Source: Nocardioidaceae bacterium
GTDB lineage: Bacteria > Actinomycetota > Actinomycetes > Propionibacteriales > Nocardioidaceae
DNA: 64,000 bases
NCBI GenBank assembly: GCA_030447865.1
Contig: JAUJOD010000002.1
Span: 62,001-126,000, forward strand
Direction of reading: 5' to 3'
Made by a program: the position numbers and the translations under genes. Below, one piece after another: positions 63,217 through 64,000 of the stretch. Numbering within the stretch: the stretch's first letter is position 1; the number at the start of each line of letters is the position of its first letter. The notes under the pieces are model-generated. The model saw only the letters and a list, made by a program, of their open reading frames with translations. It had not been told where the DNA came from and did no database searches.

Positions 63217-64000
63217 CACACGCTCCTCGCTGCATCACAGTAGACGGCCCGCAGACCTGCACCGTCGACCTGGGGATCCGGTTCCACCGAGACGCCGGCG
63301 TCGAGCCGCCACGCCGTCGCCATGTCCCGCGGTCCGCGCCCGGAGTGCACTGCGGCGGCCTGCACACAGGCGCCCGTGGCCACCAGCTCGGCGTCGGTGT
63401 GGACGGTGATGGGCTCGCCCCACAGGTCAGCGGTGATCTGCCGGTACGCCGCCGAGCGTGCGCCGCCGCCGACCAGGCGGAGCGAGCCGTCCATCTCGAC
63501 GCCGGCACTCCGCAGCGCGTCGACGCCCGACAAGAGCCCGTTGACCACGCCAGAAAAGGCTGCCCTGGCCAGGTCTTCGCGCGTCGTATCGTTGCGCAGT
63601 CCGCGCCACACCCCCGTCGCCTGCGGTCGATCGGGGGTGCGCTCCCCGTCGAAGTAGGGGATGAGGGTGAGGTCCGCCCGGGGCTGCGCCGTAAGCGCCA
63701 TCTCGGTCAGCCGTCTCACGTCCACGTCGAGCCACCGGGCAACGGTCTCGGTCACCTTCGTCGCGTTCAAGGTGGCAACAAGCGGCAGGAAGCCGTCTGC
63801 CGCATCGGCGAAGCCGGCCACGGCGCCCGTCACGTCGCTCGTCGGCGACGTGGCCACCGTGAACGCCGTACCCGACGTCCCCAGCGACAGGGTGACTTCC
63901 CGCGGCGCCATGGCCAGGCCCAGCGCCGCCGCCATGTTGTCTCCCGTGCCCGGCCCCACGACGACGTGGTCACGGAGGCCAAGCTCGACCGCAACGTCGC
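63216..64000 (-). CDS. FGGY-family carbohydrate kinase, xylulokinase-like (C-terminal part; runs off the window)
   Basis: The 261 codons visible are the C-terminal half of an FGGY kinase. GPGTGDNMAAALGLA, VTLSLGTSGTAFTVA and LIPYFDGERTPDRP match xylulokinases of actinobacteria, followed by the second ATP-binding block LRLVGGGARSAAYRQI. It phosphorylates a ketose or similar sugar. The start lies beyond 64000. It shares a base with the UPF0261 start and is the upstream gene of the cupin operon. Confidence 0.87.
   Translation of the reverse strand, partial: DVAVELGLRDHVVVGPGTGDNMAAALGLAMAPREVTLSLGTSGTAFTVATSPTSDVTGAVAGFADAADGFLPLVATLNATKVTETVARWLDVDVRRLTEMALTAQPRADLTLIPYFDGERTPDRPQATGVWRGLRNDTTREDLARAAFSGVVNGLLSGVDALRSAGVEMDGSLRLVGGGARSAAYRQITADLWGEPITVHTDAELVATGACVQAAAVHSGRGPRDMATAWRLDAGVSVEPDPQVDGAGLRAVYCDAARSV

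Overview
The window is a high-GC, densely coded actinobacterial chromosome segment. It carries the complete Pup-proteasome system (pup, prcB, prcA, arc, dop, pafA, pafB, pafC), RbpA, the mycothiol ligase MshC, PafBC-type promoters, a Tat operon and a polyprenol-phosphomannose synthase. Gene content and order (lnt, ppm1, fxsA, rbpA; M24 peptidase, 5'-3' exonuclease, helY, tatC, tatA, pafC, pafB, pafA; prcA, prcB, pup, dop, arc, trmI, RecB-like nuclease; PAC2, mshC, uppP) resemble the mycobacterial neighbourhood. The DUF3090, SCO1664-type and lysine-fermentation genes suggest a Nocardioidaceae or Propionibacteriales type organism; that placement is inference.

Layout. 0-7 kb: the start of a saccharopine-dehydrogenase-like gene, an HTH-MurA fusion, an MFS transporter, rbpA behind a SigR-type promoter, DUF3072 behind a PafBC-type promoter, then the lnt-ppm1-fxsA operon on the minus strand. 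7-14.3 kb: a 400-bp gene-free stretch, then a lysine-catabolic locus with a tightly overlapping minus-strand operon (kdd, amidohydrolase, kamD, kamE, kal) divergent from kamA. 14.4-19.3 kb: an HNH/DUF222 gene behind a second PafBC-type promoter, and an operon ArsR-MFS-M24 peptidase-Lrp/AsnC. 19.4-29 kb: 5'-3' exonuclease and the operon FKBP lipoprotein-pafB-pafC-tatA-tatC-hypothetical-helY, with pafA just upstream. 29-33.2 kb: an accessory patch between pafA and the proteasome genes: VapBC, a ubiquitin-like/Mut7-C protein, a SigE-family sigma factor with a frameshifted partner, a small protein, and a Phd/RelE pair whose toxin has an odd extension. 33.2-41 kb: NUDIX, prcA, prcB, pup, dop, a phosphotransferase-fold gene, arc and trmI. 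41-56 kb: M50 protease, a RecB-like nuclease behind a third PafBC-type promoter, a five-gene peptide ABC importer, PAC2, mshC, SCO1664, DUF3090, histidine phosphatase, corA, an ion-channel-like protein and uppP. 56-64 kb: a sugar-acid locus that spells out a non-phosphorylating deoxy-sugar pathway (Zn dehydrogenase, SMP-30 lactonase with a frameshift, IlvD/Edd dehydratase, ketodeoxyfuconate-type SDR, FAH-family diketo acid hydrolase), followed by a cupin-UPF0261-FGGY kinase operon cut by the window end.

How it works together. The strongest regulatory signal is that the window encodes PafB and PafC and also contains three near-perfect copies of the RecA-NDp promoter motif (TTGTCRGTG-N8-TAnnnT), each placed so that transcription would start at or next to the ATG of DUF3072, an HNH nuclease-like gene and a RecB-like Fe-S nuclease. 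Many other genes have a TAnnnT -10 element 6-8 nt before the start codon, which suggests leaderless transcripts. No tRNA, rRNA, CRISPR array, prophage or insertion sequence was seen. Two genes carry single-base frameshifts at or beside short C runs, so sequencing error has to be considered. All assignments come from reading sequence and translations; no database search was run.
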